Assembly (NCBI GenBank): GCA_029204225.1
Contig: CM055095.1
Span: 63,662,466-63,726,465, forward strand
DNA from: Diphasiastrum complanatum
Lineage: Eukaryota > Streptophyta > Lycopodiopsida > Lycopodiales > Lycopodiaceae
Length of the DNA: 64,000 nt
Direction of reading: 5' to 3'
How positions within the stretch are numbered: the first letter of the stretch is position 1; each line of letters begins with the position of its first letter. Position numbers and translations under genes: made by a program. This document shows, one piece after another, positions 44,205 through 55,615 of the stretch. The notes below the pieces were generated by a model. The model ran no database searches. It saw only the letters and a list, made by a program, of their open reading frames with translations, and had not been told where the DNA came from.

Positions 44205-44857
44205 TGTGAAAAATTGTCAACTAGTAGTATTTTCCTAACTTGAGATTTTGTAGGCCTATGGCCAAATAAAAGTTAGAGATAGGTTCATACATGTATGTAG
44301 AGGCCCAAAGTATGTGTACACTACTTTTGAGGTCACATTAATTAGAGGAGGTCGAGTGTGGAGCTCTTCTATTGGCTCATAATTTGGTGCATTCCTATTT
44401 GACCAAATTTCTAGGTATATGGGTGAATCCTATTGGACCCCAATTTTAGCCTATCATAAGACAAGTGGCCAAGAGGCACTATGGCTGCTATAAATAGCCA
44501 TCTCCACGAGTATGTACACATCTCATTTTCATTCTATTGAATGAATGTTATGCTCTTTGAAGATCCATCTTCTTCTCTCTCACTTTTTTGTTCATATCTT
44601 GCATTCTAGCCACTAGAATTGTGATTTCTTTGTTGCTATGGCTTCACACGTGTGAAATGCAGGTTGTAGGCTCTGAAGTACGGACAGGGACAGCAAGTTT
44701 CTGTTTGTGGAAGCTTATGATCAGATTTTGATGTTTAGTTGATGTTTAGTATGCTTAACATCACAATTTCTATCATTTTTTCAATCTAGATGTGCATAAC
44801 TTCCATGGCCAAGATCTTTATGAAACTTTAGCATCTTTTGGATCTGAGTTTTTCACA
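44205..44857 (+). repeat. F1 5' LTR
   Basis: 653 bp. TATAAATA at 44489-44496, perfect palindrome at 44643-44656, spacing 154 bp. Confidence 0.93.
44643..44656. promoter_or_regulatory. Perfect palindrome in F1 5' LTR
   Basis: TTCACACGTGTGAA. Paired copy at 49852-49865 in the 3' LTR. Confidence 0.8.
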
Positions 44858-44869
44858 TGGTATCAGAGC
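44858..44869 (+). promoter_or_regulatory. F1 primer-binding site
   Basis: TGGTATCAGAGC directly after the LTR. Confidence 0.92.
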
Positions 44870-45466
44870 ATTAGGCGGCCAAATGTGCAGGTTTTGCCAG
44901 ATTTAGAAGAGATTTGTGGGCGAGTTTGCTTTTGTAGCATTCCAATCAAGTTTCTAGCTAAAAATCTTGTTGATTTATGTGTAGAAATTGGATCTTTGTG
45001 ATCAAAACATCATTTGTATGCATTTCAATTGAAGTAGGGCGAATTCCCTCTGTACTTATCAGAATAAGGAGACAAAAATTGTTTTGGAAAGAGGGAGATG
45101 CAAGATCCAACAAGATCCTATTAGTTTTCCATTCTAGCATATAGTTTTTTGATTCAATTTCTTGCTTCTTCATGTCAAAAACTTCAAAATTGATGTAACC
45201 CTCTGATTTTCAGTTTGCTGAATGATTCAAGAGTGTATTTCAATCTTAGGAGTGAGGGAAAAGCAAGTATATTGAGGTTTGGTCTTGGTTTGATCAAGAA
45301 ATCATAAAACTAGTGGCTAAAATTAAGGAAAAAGTGAGGAAAAGAGAGAAAAAGTAAGGTTTTAGGTTCCAAATCTTTGTGATTTCTTCTTGTGTTTCAT
45401 TTGTTGATTCAAGAGAGTGCTTAGTGCATTGGAACAGGTCAAAGATCAGAGATCAATCATTGCAAC

Positions 45467-47984
45467 ATGGCTACAAATGGAGGCTACATGTTGGAAAGCA
45501 ATGATAGGCTTACCTCCCTCAACTATTCTACTTGGAAAGTAAGGATGGAGTCTTTGCTTGAGATGAATGAGTTGATGGATATTGTTGTAGGTGTGGAGGA
45601 GAGACCTTTGGCACCTCAAGAACAATTGAGGTATGACAAGAGGGCAAAGAAAGCCCTTCACATGATCAAGATGAATGTGACAAATGAGCTTATCAAAGAG
45701 GTTGGTAAGTGCACATCATCTAGTGAAGCTTGGGAAGCCTTGAAGAAGGTTTATGAATCCAAGTCTACTTCTAGAGTGTTGACTTTAAGAAGGCAAATCT
45801 TTTCTTGTATGCAAAAGAAGAGTGAGAATGGACATGCTTTTGTTTTGAGAGTTAAAGCATTGAATGATGAGTTAGCATGCATTAATGATGGCATAAATAA
45901 TGAGGAGCTTGTTCAAGTGATTCTCAATGGCTTGTTGGATGATCATGCTAATCTTGTTCAAAGTTATGCTATCCAAAAATGTTTACCAAGTGTTGGAGAC
46001 TTGCAAGAGGTCTTGTTGGCTGAAGAATTCAGGTTGCAAGCAAGAGTGGGAGCATCTTCTACATCTCAAGGAGGAGAAGAGGAGGCAATGTTCTCTAAAG
46101 GCAAGTTCAAGGGCAAAGGTAAAAGCAATTGGTCTAAAGGGCAAGACCAAGGTGAGCACTCTACTTTTGGCAAAAAGAAGGATAGATCTAAGCTAAAATG
46201 TTTCTATTGTGGAGTCAAAGGGCATTTTGCTAGTGATTGTTTTAAGAAAAAGAGGGATCAAGGGGAAAAGCAAACCAATCTAACTATTGATGAGGGTGGG
46301 GATGAGCTTCTTTCAAATGATGCTTTTGTTATGTCATCTTGCTTGTTGGCTAATCATGGAGACATTGATCCTTGGTGGATTGATAGTGGAGCCACTTCTC
46401 ATATGACATATCATAAAGAGTATTTTTCATCTTTAATGGCATTTGATGGTGATAGGAAGGTAATCTATACCGCAAATGATGGTGAGTGTGCAATCAAGGG
46501 GATTGGCACAATTCCTATTTCACTTTCTACAAATAGGAATATAGAATTGAAAGATGTTTTGCTCATTCCATCCATTACCAAGAACTTACTTAGTGTAAGC
46601 CAAATGCTTGACAAAGGATTCAAAGTTGAGTTTGATGGTGATGCTTGCTTGATCAAAAAGGGGTGTAGTATCATTGCAAAAGGGAAAAGGCAAGGGAAAT
46701 TGTTCAAGCTTGATGCATGTGTTGTTGCTAACCAAGTTGGATGCATGGCAAATGAACAAATGTCAATTCAAGAGGTATGGCATAAAAGGATGGGACATCT
46801 CAACTACAAGGCCTTGGAGGTAATAGCCAAAAAGGAGGTAGTAAGGGGACTTCCCAAGTCTCTTACTTGCTTGAATCATGTTTGTGAAGAATGTGCTTTG
46901 TCTAAATCACATAGATTGCCATATACTAGATCTATATCTAGATCTAAGATGCCTTTTTCTCTCTTGCATTCGGATATTCATGGTGTTACTACAATTAGCA
47001 ATGGAGGTGCTAAGATGTATGTAACTTTCATTGATGATTTTAGTAGATTTTGTTGGGTTTATCTACTAAAGAGCAAGGATGAGGTGTTTGATGTGTTTGT
47101 CAAGTTCAAAGTTGCTATTGAGACTCAATTTACAACCAAAATCAAATGCTTGAGGAGCGACAATGGTGGTGAATACATTTCTAACAAATTCAAAGCCTTT
47201 TGCGATGAGCATGGGATCAAGAGGGAGTACACATGTCCAAGAACACCACAACAAAATGGAGTGGCCGAGAGGAAGAATAGAACCTTGTGTGAGAGTGCAA
47301 AGGCAATGAGATTGAATGCTAATCTTCCTAAACCTTTTTGGAGTGATGCTTTGTTGTGTGCAAATTTCCTATGCAATAGATGGCCAAGTGTTGTATTGGA
47401 AGGAAAAACCCCTTTTGAAGCTTTGTTTGGTACGAAGCCTAATGTCAAGTTTCTAAGAACTTTTGGATGCATTTGCTACTTCAACATTACTCTTGATGAT
47501 AGAACTAAGGAGGATCCATCTTCAAGAAAGGGCATTTTTGTTGGTTATAGTGAAGTAAGCAAAGCATATAGGATTTATGTTCCTTCAATCAAGAAAGTGT
47601 TCACAAGTAGGGATGTCATTTTTGATGAAAGTAACATTCCAAAAGTTGTTTCAAGTGATGATGGTGTTGTTGCAACTAATGTGCTTGATGACAATGGAGT
47701 TGATGACACATTGGATGTGGATGTTGAAGAAGCCTCTTCAAGTCAAATTCCAAGGAGAACTCCAAGGCATAAAGTGAAACCCTCAAGGCTCACTTATGAT
47801 GGCAAAGGTAAGCAAGTGGTGGATGGATCCAACTATGCTTTCCTAACTTCTTTTGATGTACCTTCATGTGTAGATGAAGCAAGGCAAAAAGAGGAATGGA
47901 TCCAAGCAATGGATCTTGAGTTTGAAGCACTTATGAAGAACAACACATGGAGATTGGTGGAGCTTCCAAAGGGCAAAAGTGCAA
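45467..47984 (+). pseudogene. F1 gag-protease-integrase (upstream of frameshift)
   Basis: Starts MATNGGYMLESNDRLTSLNY. Zinc knuckle CFYCGVKGHFASDC near residue 244; protease WWIDSGATSHMT near 303. Pre-integrase VWHKRMGHLN with CEECALSK. Integrase HSDIH near 500, DNGGEY near 564, NGVAERKNRTL near 596. All catalytic residues are present. One extra A around 47983-47985 (GCAAATTGG) throws the frame at the start of RT; the shifted frame stops at 48064. D1, a relative of nearly the same total length, has no such shift. Confidence 0.93.
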
Positions 47985-49418
47985 ATTGGATGCAAATGGA
48001 TCTTCAAGGTAAAGACAAATCAAGATGGATCTATCAACAAGTTGAAGGCAAGGTTGGTGGCTAAAGGTTATGCTCAAGAGCATGGCATTGACTATGAAGA
48101 AACCTTTGCACCCGTGGCAAAGATGGTGAGCATAAGAGTAATCATTTCCCTTGCAACTCTTTATGGATGGGATCTTTGGCAATTAGACATTTCTAATGCT
48201 TTCTTGAATGGTGATCTTGAAGAGGAAGTCTACATGGAGCAACCCGAGAGCTATGTTTCTCATAGCAAGCCTAATCATGTGTGTTTTCTACAAAAAAGTT
48301 TGTATGGTCTTAAGCAAGCACCAAGGAGTTGGTATGCTAGGCTTAACTCTTTTCTACTTTCTCAAAACTTCACTATGAGTGAGTATGATCATTCACTTTA
48401 CTTTAGAATTAGTGCTAATGATGTTACAATCCTTCTAATTTATGTGGATGACATTATTTTAAGTGGAGGGAACAAGGAAGATATAGAAGATATCAAGAAA
48501 GCACTAAAAAAGGAATTTGAAGTGCATGATCTTGGTCTTTTGAGCTATATCTTAGGAATAGAAGTAATTAGAACTTCTCAAATCACTTTTATTTCACAAG
48601 AGAAGTATGCTATTTCTATTCTCAATAGATTTCATATGGTAGATGCAAATCCTATTGATACACCTATGGAATCACATGTAAAGCTAACTATAAGAGGTAA
48701 TGAAAGATCCTTCGAGGACATTACTCTCTATAGGAAGCTAATAGGTTCTCTTATATATCTAACCATCACAAGACCTGATTTATCTTATTGTGTTGGTAGA
48801 TTAAGCCAATTCATGCAAGATCCTAGCATAGAACATTGGAAACTAGGAAAGAGGATCTTGAGATACATCTCGGGAACAAAAGATTTTGGCATTGTTTATA
48901 GAGGCTCATCACCTAACTTATTTGGTTTTTCAGATTCAGATTTTGCAGGAGACCTTATGGATAGAAAATCCATAAATGCACATGCTATTTTCATAGGTGA
49001 TGGAGCTATCTCATGGATGTCGAAGAAACAAGCAACTATATCACTTTCTTCTAGTGAGGCCGAGTACAAAGCTTTGACATCATGCACAAAGGAGATGGTG
49101 TGGATCAAGAGGATGATTATGGAGCTTCATTTGCTGGATTTTTCAGAGAGTCCAATCATCTTTTGTGACAACCTTTCAGCCCAAAGTCTAGCAAGCAATC
49201 CGGTTTTCCATGCAAGGAGCAAACATATCGAGGTGGCTTACCATTTTGTGAGAGAACAAGTGTTGGCAAAAGAGATCAAGCTTGAACATGTCCCATCAAA
49301 GGAATGTGTGGCTGATATCTTTACCAAAGCATTGGGAAAGGACTTATTTTTCAAGCATAGAACAAGTCTTGGTGTACTTTCTAAATCTATGCTAAAACTA
49401 GTTGAAGAGGGAGTGTGA
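47985..49418 (+). pseudogene. F1 reverse transcriptase and RNase H (downstream of frameshift)
   Basis: Open from 47979 in the third frame: IGCKWIFKVKTNQDG, FAPVAKMVSIRVI, NAFLNGDLEEEVYMEQP, YVDDIILSG, then RNase H with DSDFAGDLMDRKS, SSSEAEYKAL and HARSKHIEVAYHFVRE. Its stop overlaps the first bases of the 3' LTR, as in D1. Apart from the frameshift the enzyme looks complete. Confidence 0.93.
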
Positions 49419-50066
49419 AAAATTGTCAACTAGTAGTATTTTCCTAACTTGAGATTTTGTAGGCCTATGGCCAAATAAAAGTTAGAGATAGGTTCATACA
49501 TGTATGTAGAGGCCCAAAGTATGTGTACACTACTTTTGAGGTCACATTAATTAGAGGAGGTCGAGTGTGGAGCTCTTCTATTGGCTCATAATTTGGTGCA
49601 TTCCTATTTGACCAAATTTCTAGGTATATGGGTGAATCCTATTGGACCCCAATTTTAGCCTATCATAAGACAAGTGGCCAAGAGGCACTATGGCTGCTAT
49701 AAATAGCCATCTCCACGAGTATGTACACATCTCATTTTCATTCTATTGAATGAATGTTATGCTCTTTGAAGATCCATCTTCTTCTCTCTCACTTTTTTGT
49801 TCATATCTTGCATTCTAGCCACTAGAATTGTGATTTCTTTGTTGCTATGGCTTCACACGTGTGAAATGCAGGTTGTAGGCTCTGAAGTACGGACAGGGAC
49901 AGCAAGTTTCTGTTTGTGGAAGCTTATGATCAGATTTTGATGTTTAGTTGATGTTTAGTATGCTTAACATCACAATTTCTATCATTTTTTCAATCTAGAT
50001 GTGCATAACTTCCATGGCCAAGATCTTTATGAAACTTTAGCATCTTTTGGATCTGAGTTTTTCACA
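49414..50066 (+). repeat. F1 3' LTR
   Basis: 653 bp, apparently identical to the 5' LTR. TATA 49698-49705, palindrome 49852-49865. Confidence 0.93.
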
Positions 50067-50071
50067 TTTAT

Positions 50072-50796
50072 TTTATGTCCTTGGAAAGTATTTTGCTTGG
50101 AACTTTAGATAAGTTCAAACTTATTGTTATGATCCAAGAGAAATCAATCAAGAATAAGGAACAGCAATCACAAAATGAAAATAGTTTCATTTATGCTATC
50201 ATGTCAACTTATGAAGAACCATTTTGCTTTGAAGAAATTTTTGTATCTCAAAGGTGGATTAAGGCAATACTAGTTGAGTGTGATGCCTTAAAAGATAGCA
50301 AAATATATTTTCCTTGTAAGCTTACATTAGTTATGGGGTCAAGGAGATGGAAATATCTTCATAATGTAGGATCTTTTGGTTTCAATAAGATCATGAATGA
50401 TGTGTTCATAAAGATGAAAATTGTAAGTTTTCAATCTTAAAGACAATTTGTAAACTTTTTATGAGAATAAGTGAAGCATCCAAAGTGGACACTTATATCC
50501 ATAAGCAAGTAGTTAGCCTTATTGAGATGGAAATACCTTTTGATTTCAATATTGAAAAAATCATGCCAAGTTGTGGTGATTTTTGGACTTATGTTTCTAG
50601 CATAAGTAATATTGATAATCATAGGAAGTGCATATTGAATGGTCATACTTGTTGTGATCATGATGAGACATAGAGGACTCGGATTTCCATAAAAAAGGAG
50701 CACCATGAAGAGGATCTTAAGGAGTCATCTCAAGGTTTAAATGTGCCAAGGATTGAGGAGGAGAAGCCTTCTCAAGGTTCAAGTGTGCCAAGGATT
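50072..50796 (+). pseudogene. A2 internal coding remnant, first part
   Basis: It resumes the A2 frame after F1: MSLESILLGTLDKFKLIV, EEPFCFEEIFVSQRWIKAIL, then MRISEASKVDTYIHKQVV in a shifted frame. It matches A1 2065-2755 closely. The resemblance to the copia pre-RT linker is weak but recurrent. Solo LTR G interrupts at 50797. Confidence 0.55.
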
Positions 50797-51441
50797 TGTG
50801 AAAGATTCAACTAGTTTCATTTTGCAATATTTCCATATTTGGCGTATTGAGGCCAAAACTTGTTTTAGACTTAGAGGTTGACTTTTCAAAGTTCATTAGT
50901 CTAAATTTCATTTGAATAAACACTTTTTGAAAGTGTGGGAGAGATATAATGCAAGTTTGAGTAGATTCAATTTGAATAAGTTGGGTACATTGAATCTAGA
51001 CCCAAAATTGGTAGGGTTAGCATTTTGGTGGAAAAGCCAAGTGGCCAAATAGGGTTTGGACCTGTTATAAAAGGATGCAACTCATGGAAAGAGTAATCTT
51101 CTCTCTTCTCTATCTCATTTCATGCTTATACATGGTTCTCTTGGGTTCTACTATCCATTGGTGCACTATCTTGGTGATTGCTTGCAATTCTATGTGTAGA
51201 ATGATCTATATTTGCTATTTTTGGATCCACACGTGTGAAATACAGTATCTTGCTGATTTTGTATGGACAGCAACAGTGCATAATCATTTCATTCAAGTTT
51301 GATCAAGTTCTATTAGTGTTTTCATCTCAAATTGTGTGTAGATGCTGATTTTTCTACATTGGTGAGATTGGTAGTGTATTTCTCTTTCTAACCAAAGATC
51401 ATTCAAGTAGATTGGATCTTAAGGATCTGAAATCTTTCACA
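50797..51441 (+). repeat. G: solo LTR, target duplication GGATT
   Basis: 645 bp with ends TGTGAAAGATT/AATCTTTCACA. GGATT lies on both sides (50792-50796, 51442-51446). TATAAAA at 51066-51072 and a palindrome variant TCCACACGTGTGAA at 51226-51239, spacing 160 bp. It is a different family from A-F. Solo LTRs arise by recombination between the two LTRs of an insertion. Confidence 0.9.
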
Positions 51442-51470
51442 GGATTGAGGAGGAAAGACCTTCTCAAATT

Positions 51471-52217
51471 GTGATTCCAAAAAGAAACTCAAGAAATATG
51501 ATTGAGTCCATGTGGCTCACATTTCAAGGGAAAGAGGAGCATATCTCATGTGCTATACATCACATACTTATTTCTCTTATGTCATTTGATAAATCAATTT
51601 GCTTTAGTGAGATCATTGCATCTCAAAATTGGAATAAAGCCATACTAGTTGAGTATGAAGTCTCTCTTGAGAACATAGATGATGTTCTTAAAAGGTTGAA
51701 ATTGATTTTAAATCAACAAGAATGCAAATGGTTATTTTATCAAATATATGCTCTTAAGTCATGTAAGAGCAAAAGTGATTTGTTCACTCATAGTTTGAAA
51801 ATTGGTATTGAGGTAAATTGTAAACTCTTTATGAGAGTAAGTGAATCATCTTCTAAAGACACTTATCTCCATAATGAAGTATTTAGCCTCATTGGATCTG
51901 AGATTAGCATGGTAAACAAGCATGAAGATATGATGCAAACACTTTGTTATTATAGCATGCATAGTCTTGCCAATTTGGATGAGTCTAATTCTCTAGATCG
52001 TGGTAACATGATGTTAGATCTTTGTGATCCTAATAAATCAAGAATAAATCTTTATTTTCTCATGAAGGAGCATGGACATGAAGAAGGAGCAAGCCTCAAG
52101 GTTAAGCATCTACATGAAAATTGGAAGGAATCAATTTTGGAGGTGCTAGGATGGTGCAAAGCTCTCAAGCTCACCAAAGATGTCAACATCAAAGAAGCAC
52201 TATCATGGATATGGTGA
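51471..52217 (+). pseudogene. A2 internal coding remnant, second part
   Basis: A 248-codon frame (IESMWLTFQGKEEHISCAIH, SICFSEIIASQNWNKAILVE, YFLMKEHGHEEGASLKVKHL). Its start again parallels the copia pre-RT linker (RLTYQGKG..., FxE...W..AM..EY). It looks like a second, more diverged copy of the segment at 50075-50670. A1 lacks most of it: its sequence jumps from the equivalent of 51550 to that of 52086. Confidence 0.5.
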
Positions 52218-52349
52218 TTTCAGATCAACATCAAGCTCATTGGCTGATCTTCACACCTTTTGAACCAGCAAAGACCAATTCAGCCCATGTTCAAGATCAT
52301 CATGTTTTCCATCAAGCTAGATTTACCAAGCTAGATTTTTGAGGAGGAG

Positions 52350-53113
52350 TGTGAAAAATGCAAAAATAAGCTTGGTAGAGGCCAAAAATCTTGTATATAG
52401 ATAAACACACATGTGTGGAGCCTGTTCCCACATGTGAAACTAGTGTACTTGTCATGTACCATAATCATATATGTTATACATATGATTTAATTCAAGTTCT
52501 AGTGGCTAAAATGGCCAAAAACTAGTTTTCTAGACATATGACACATGGCATCAATCTATTGATTGCATGAGCCACATCCTTTGGTTAGGTGTCATATCCC
52601 ATGTGTAGAGGACAGCTCACATGTGTGAAATAAGCTGACGTAGGCGAATTTTGACTTATAGAAGATTTCCAAGTAGATCTCTATATAGAAGGAAAATGGA
52701 CCAAAAGTGCTCAAAATAGAAGGTTTTATCCAAGTGTCAGTTGTGCATGATGAATCATCTTCACACATGTGGGATCAGAGGGATGATCAGTACCATGAGC
52801 TCCCACTTATTGTATATATAGAGCCACATTTGTCCATAATCATTGTGAGACACCAATCTTGGCTTTGGAAGCAATTTTGAGTGATTCTCTCCATTTGTCT
52901 ACATTTCTTTTGATTGTTTTGAGGTTCTATCAATGTGTACTTGATTTTCAAGTTGGAGACCGTACTCAGACAGTGTTTCACACGTGTGAAACTAGAAAGT
53001 ATACCTACCTTCAATTAATGATTGTTTTTGTTAGGATTTTGTGTCTAGAATTGATCTAGATTGATCTTAATCTCAAGCAGATTGATAGATCAAGTTTTTG
53101 TACTTTTTGCACA
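52350..53113 (+). repeat. A2 3' LTR
   Basis: 764 bp. TATA 52813-52820, perfect palindrome 52977-52990 (164 bp). It is shorter than the 5' LTR by two internal deletions, so these arose after insertion. Confidence 0.9.
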
Positions 53114-55256
53114 ATATGTGCTACATGTCATAAAAACATAATCTAAATCAGTACCAAAAGTATCTAATTTAATTGCACATATTTGTCTATCATAGTGGAA
53201 AATCAAAATCTTACCATATAATGTGTTATATGATCAACACCCCATGCACTTTGAACTGCATCCACAAATTCATTGGTTGTTTTCTGTATCATTTGAACAT
53301 CAGTATTTGAAAATTTATCTTTTCTCAAGTATTTCACCATGTTGTCTAACTTTTTCCGAACTTCTACTTTGTGTAAACGAGTAGAACCTTCTTCTTCGAA
53401 ATCTTGAGTTGCTGTAGTAATTTCTTTCCAAACCGTGTATTGAACCTTAGATTGTTTTCTAGAATATGATAAAAAAATCTTTGAGCACTATGAAATACAT
53501 ACATTTTAATGTCTTCAGATCTTTTCTAAATGCCATTCATTGTTGAAAGTGCCAATTCCAAGAATATTGAGTGGAACTCCCTCCAGGTGATTTTTTATGG
53601 TGGCAGGATATGATGTTCTATTAAATATCCATGAGAGAATGTCATGGTCTTCTTTCAGCACCTATAAAAGAATACAAAAATGTGATTAGCCTCATAATAC
53701 TAACACAGAGAATATTTTAGATATGAAATCCATATTCAAATGATTATCCCTATTTATTATGCGAAGGAACTGCTATACCTGAAATGCTGCCAACCACCAA
53801 ATATCATTTTCTGACTGAACACTGAAATTGAGGCCTTCCGAGTCTTCTGAATTTGAAAGTGCTCCATTCATGATTGTGAGACTGACTTTTTTCATTTTTT
53901 GTCCTTTTATAATTTCAGACTCATCTAATTTGAGAAATACTATCAGGTTGTTATTGACATTCTCATTTGAAATACCATAAAAATTTATGATGAATGTTAA
54001 TAACTGATTAATGTCAATAAATAAATTGTTGGAATTGTTATATGCTAGACTTTCTCCTTTCGAGCAATACACTTCATTGATATGAGATGGATTACCAACT
54101 AGTGTCTGCATACCATGGTTTAACATGTCTTTTTTTTTTTTAAAAGATGAAATGGTCGTGGGATTGAAAACTTTTTAGTATTTCCCTATGCAAATGCCTC
54201 CTTTATCATCTTAAACATTGTTGCATATGCTTCCCTACTGATGCTAGAAAAGTCACATGCCCCCTGAAGCAATGTAGTGTCTAATATTTTTCCAACTTCA
54301 TCCATAATGCTATTAGTAATTGAAGCTTTAATCTTTTTCATTTTGTTATTATTTAACATTGATTTCATAGATTTATAAGTCAAGATAGGGCCTAGTGAGT
54401 TTCTAATTGAAATCTCATCGGCCAAATGGTCTTCAACAACCAATGCTGATCTGCATTGCAAACATAATGTTCATAAAAATGTCAATAGAAATTAGGACAC
54501 TCATAGTATTCACAGCAGTATATAATAAGCAGATCAACAGAAAGTTGAGATGAATAAATAACAAAATTAGTGATTATGAATGAATAAAAAAGTTCAAGAA
54601 ATATTCAATACCAAATAGGCTATAACTTACCTGAATGCACGGATTCATCTTTTTCTATGACCTCCTCTGGATGATAGATCACATATATCCTTGTTTACCA
54701 GTCTTTTCCTCTTGTTGCTTCGGACCTTTTTGTTGAGCACATCCATATCTTTAACAAGAGACAAATATGAGATACGCATGGATTGAAATGCAACTTTTAT
54801 CTCATTATTACTAGTTGTATAATGATGCAAAGAAGATCTCAACCTTTGGATCTCCTCCTTGAGCATCTCATTTTCATCCAAACAAGTTTTCATCTTTGTA
54901 GATTTTTCTTCACACTCCTTTGATATTTTTCTTGATTCCTCTTCCAAATAATGTATTCTTTGCATTTAATGTGCATTCTTATAGAGCATCAAATTCTCAC
55001 AGTAACCCAAAAGGCCATTTTTACCATGACACATATAGATTATTAACTGACTCACCGAATGAAAATCTGGATGTTGCAATGAATATGGATCAATAGGATA
55101 CAATGTTCCTGATGACCATAAATCTACATGTTTTAGCTTTTCCTCCCTGTATTGGGCCATATCAGAAGTTGACAATTTGGGTTGCTTTGAATTTCTCGTC
55201 CTGAGCGGAGCATATTCTGGTGATAGATTCACATGAAGATGATAAAGCTTTGTCAT
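53114..55256 (-). pseudogene. Split multi-exon gene, main part
   Basis: Minus strand. Exon 1 55256-54634 (MTKLYHLHVNLSPEYAPLRT..., then a coiled coil YLEEESRKISKECEEKSTKM) has an in-frame TAA (54966-54968) and TGA (54645-54647) and a GTAAGT donor. Exon 2 starts at 54453 (SALVVEDHLADEISIRNSLG); exon 3 is about 54109-53779 (TLVGNPSHINEVYCSKGESL, donor GTATAG). Exon 4 starts at 53661 (VLKEDHDILSWIFNRTSYPA). Exon 5 is 53458-53215 (QYTVWKEITTATQDFEEEGS, TTNEFVDAVQSAWGVDHITH, donor GTAAG). Exon 6 starts at 53120 and is split by A2 after seven bases. Frames join in phase at introns 1 and 5. I do not recognise the family. It could be a host gene or a decayed DNA-transposon gene; the stops indicate a pseudogene. 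Confidence 0.6.
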
Positions 55257-55615
55257 CAGTACAGTAGTATAGTAACAAACAACACAATGACAATAACAAA
55301 GCTGGAGATGGCGCTAACGACTCTACTGGAGATAGAGATGGAGTAGGCTTTTTTCAGAAATGTCACTCCTAATTCAAATTTTTGAGTGTTCCTTAGTATT
55401 GTGAGGGAATATTTGAGCATTTTGAAAAATTATATTTTAACTATGGTTAAACACCAGTGAAGTTTGATGTGACTAAACTAAGGTGCATTCATTTACATGG
55501 AAAGTAGGGCGGACAGATGCGTAAAGAAGTTAGAAAATGATATTATAATTACTTTATAGTTATTTTTCTCTCTCCTACATGGCATTTCTTATAGGGCCCT
55601 CTTTGGGCCCATATT
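55257..55615. other. Upstream region of split gene
   Basis: About 360 bp with no open frame and no repeat I recognise. It would contain the 5' untranslated region and promoter of the minus-strand gene. A short GC inverted repeat (GGGCCC...GGGCCC) is near 55594-55610. Confidence 0.35.

Larger units (their letters stand above)
44205..50066 (+). mobile_element. F1: full-length family F copia, target duplication TTTAT
   Basis: 5862 bp. LTRs of 653 bp at 44205-44857 and 49414-50066; I see no difference between them. TTTAT at 44200-44204 is repeated at 50067-50071. Primer-binding site 44858-44869. One gag-pol with a single frameshift. It inserted in A2, so it is younger than A2. Confidence 0.96.
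41328..53113 (+). mobile_element. A2: family A retrotransposon, target duplication ATATG, with nested F1 and G
   Basis: 5' LTR 41328-42159 (832 bp), primer-binding site 42160-42171, and 3' LTR 52350-53113 (764 bp, with about 50 bp lost before its end). ATATG at 41323-41327 is repeated at 53114-53118. Without F1 (5862 bp plus a 5-bp duplication) and solo LTR G, A2 would be about 5.3 kb. It holds no protease, integrase or RT active site. It inserted in a coding exon of a minus-strand gene. Confidence 0.94.

Noticed and set aside
47985-48064. Programmed frameshift between integrase and RT in F1
   Set aside because: The related D1 codes the same product in one frame, and the site is a plain extra A without a slippery heptamer. 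A mutation or read error is simpler.
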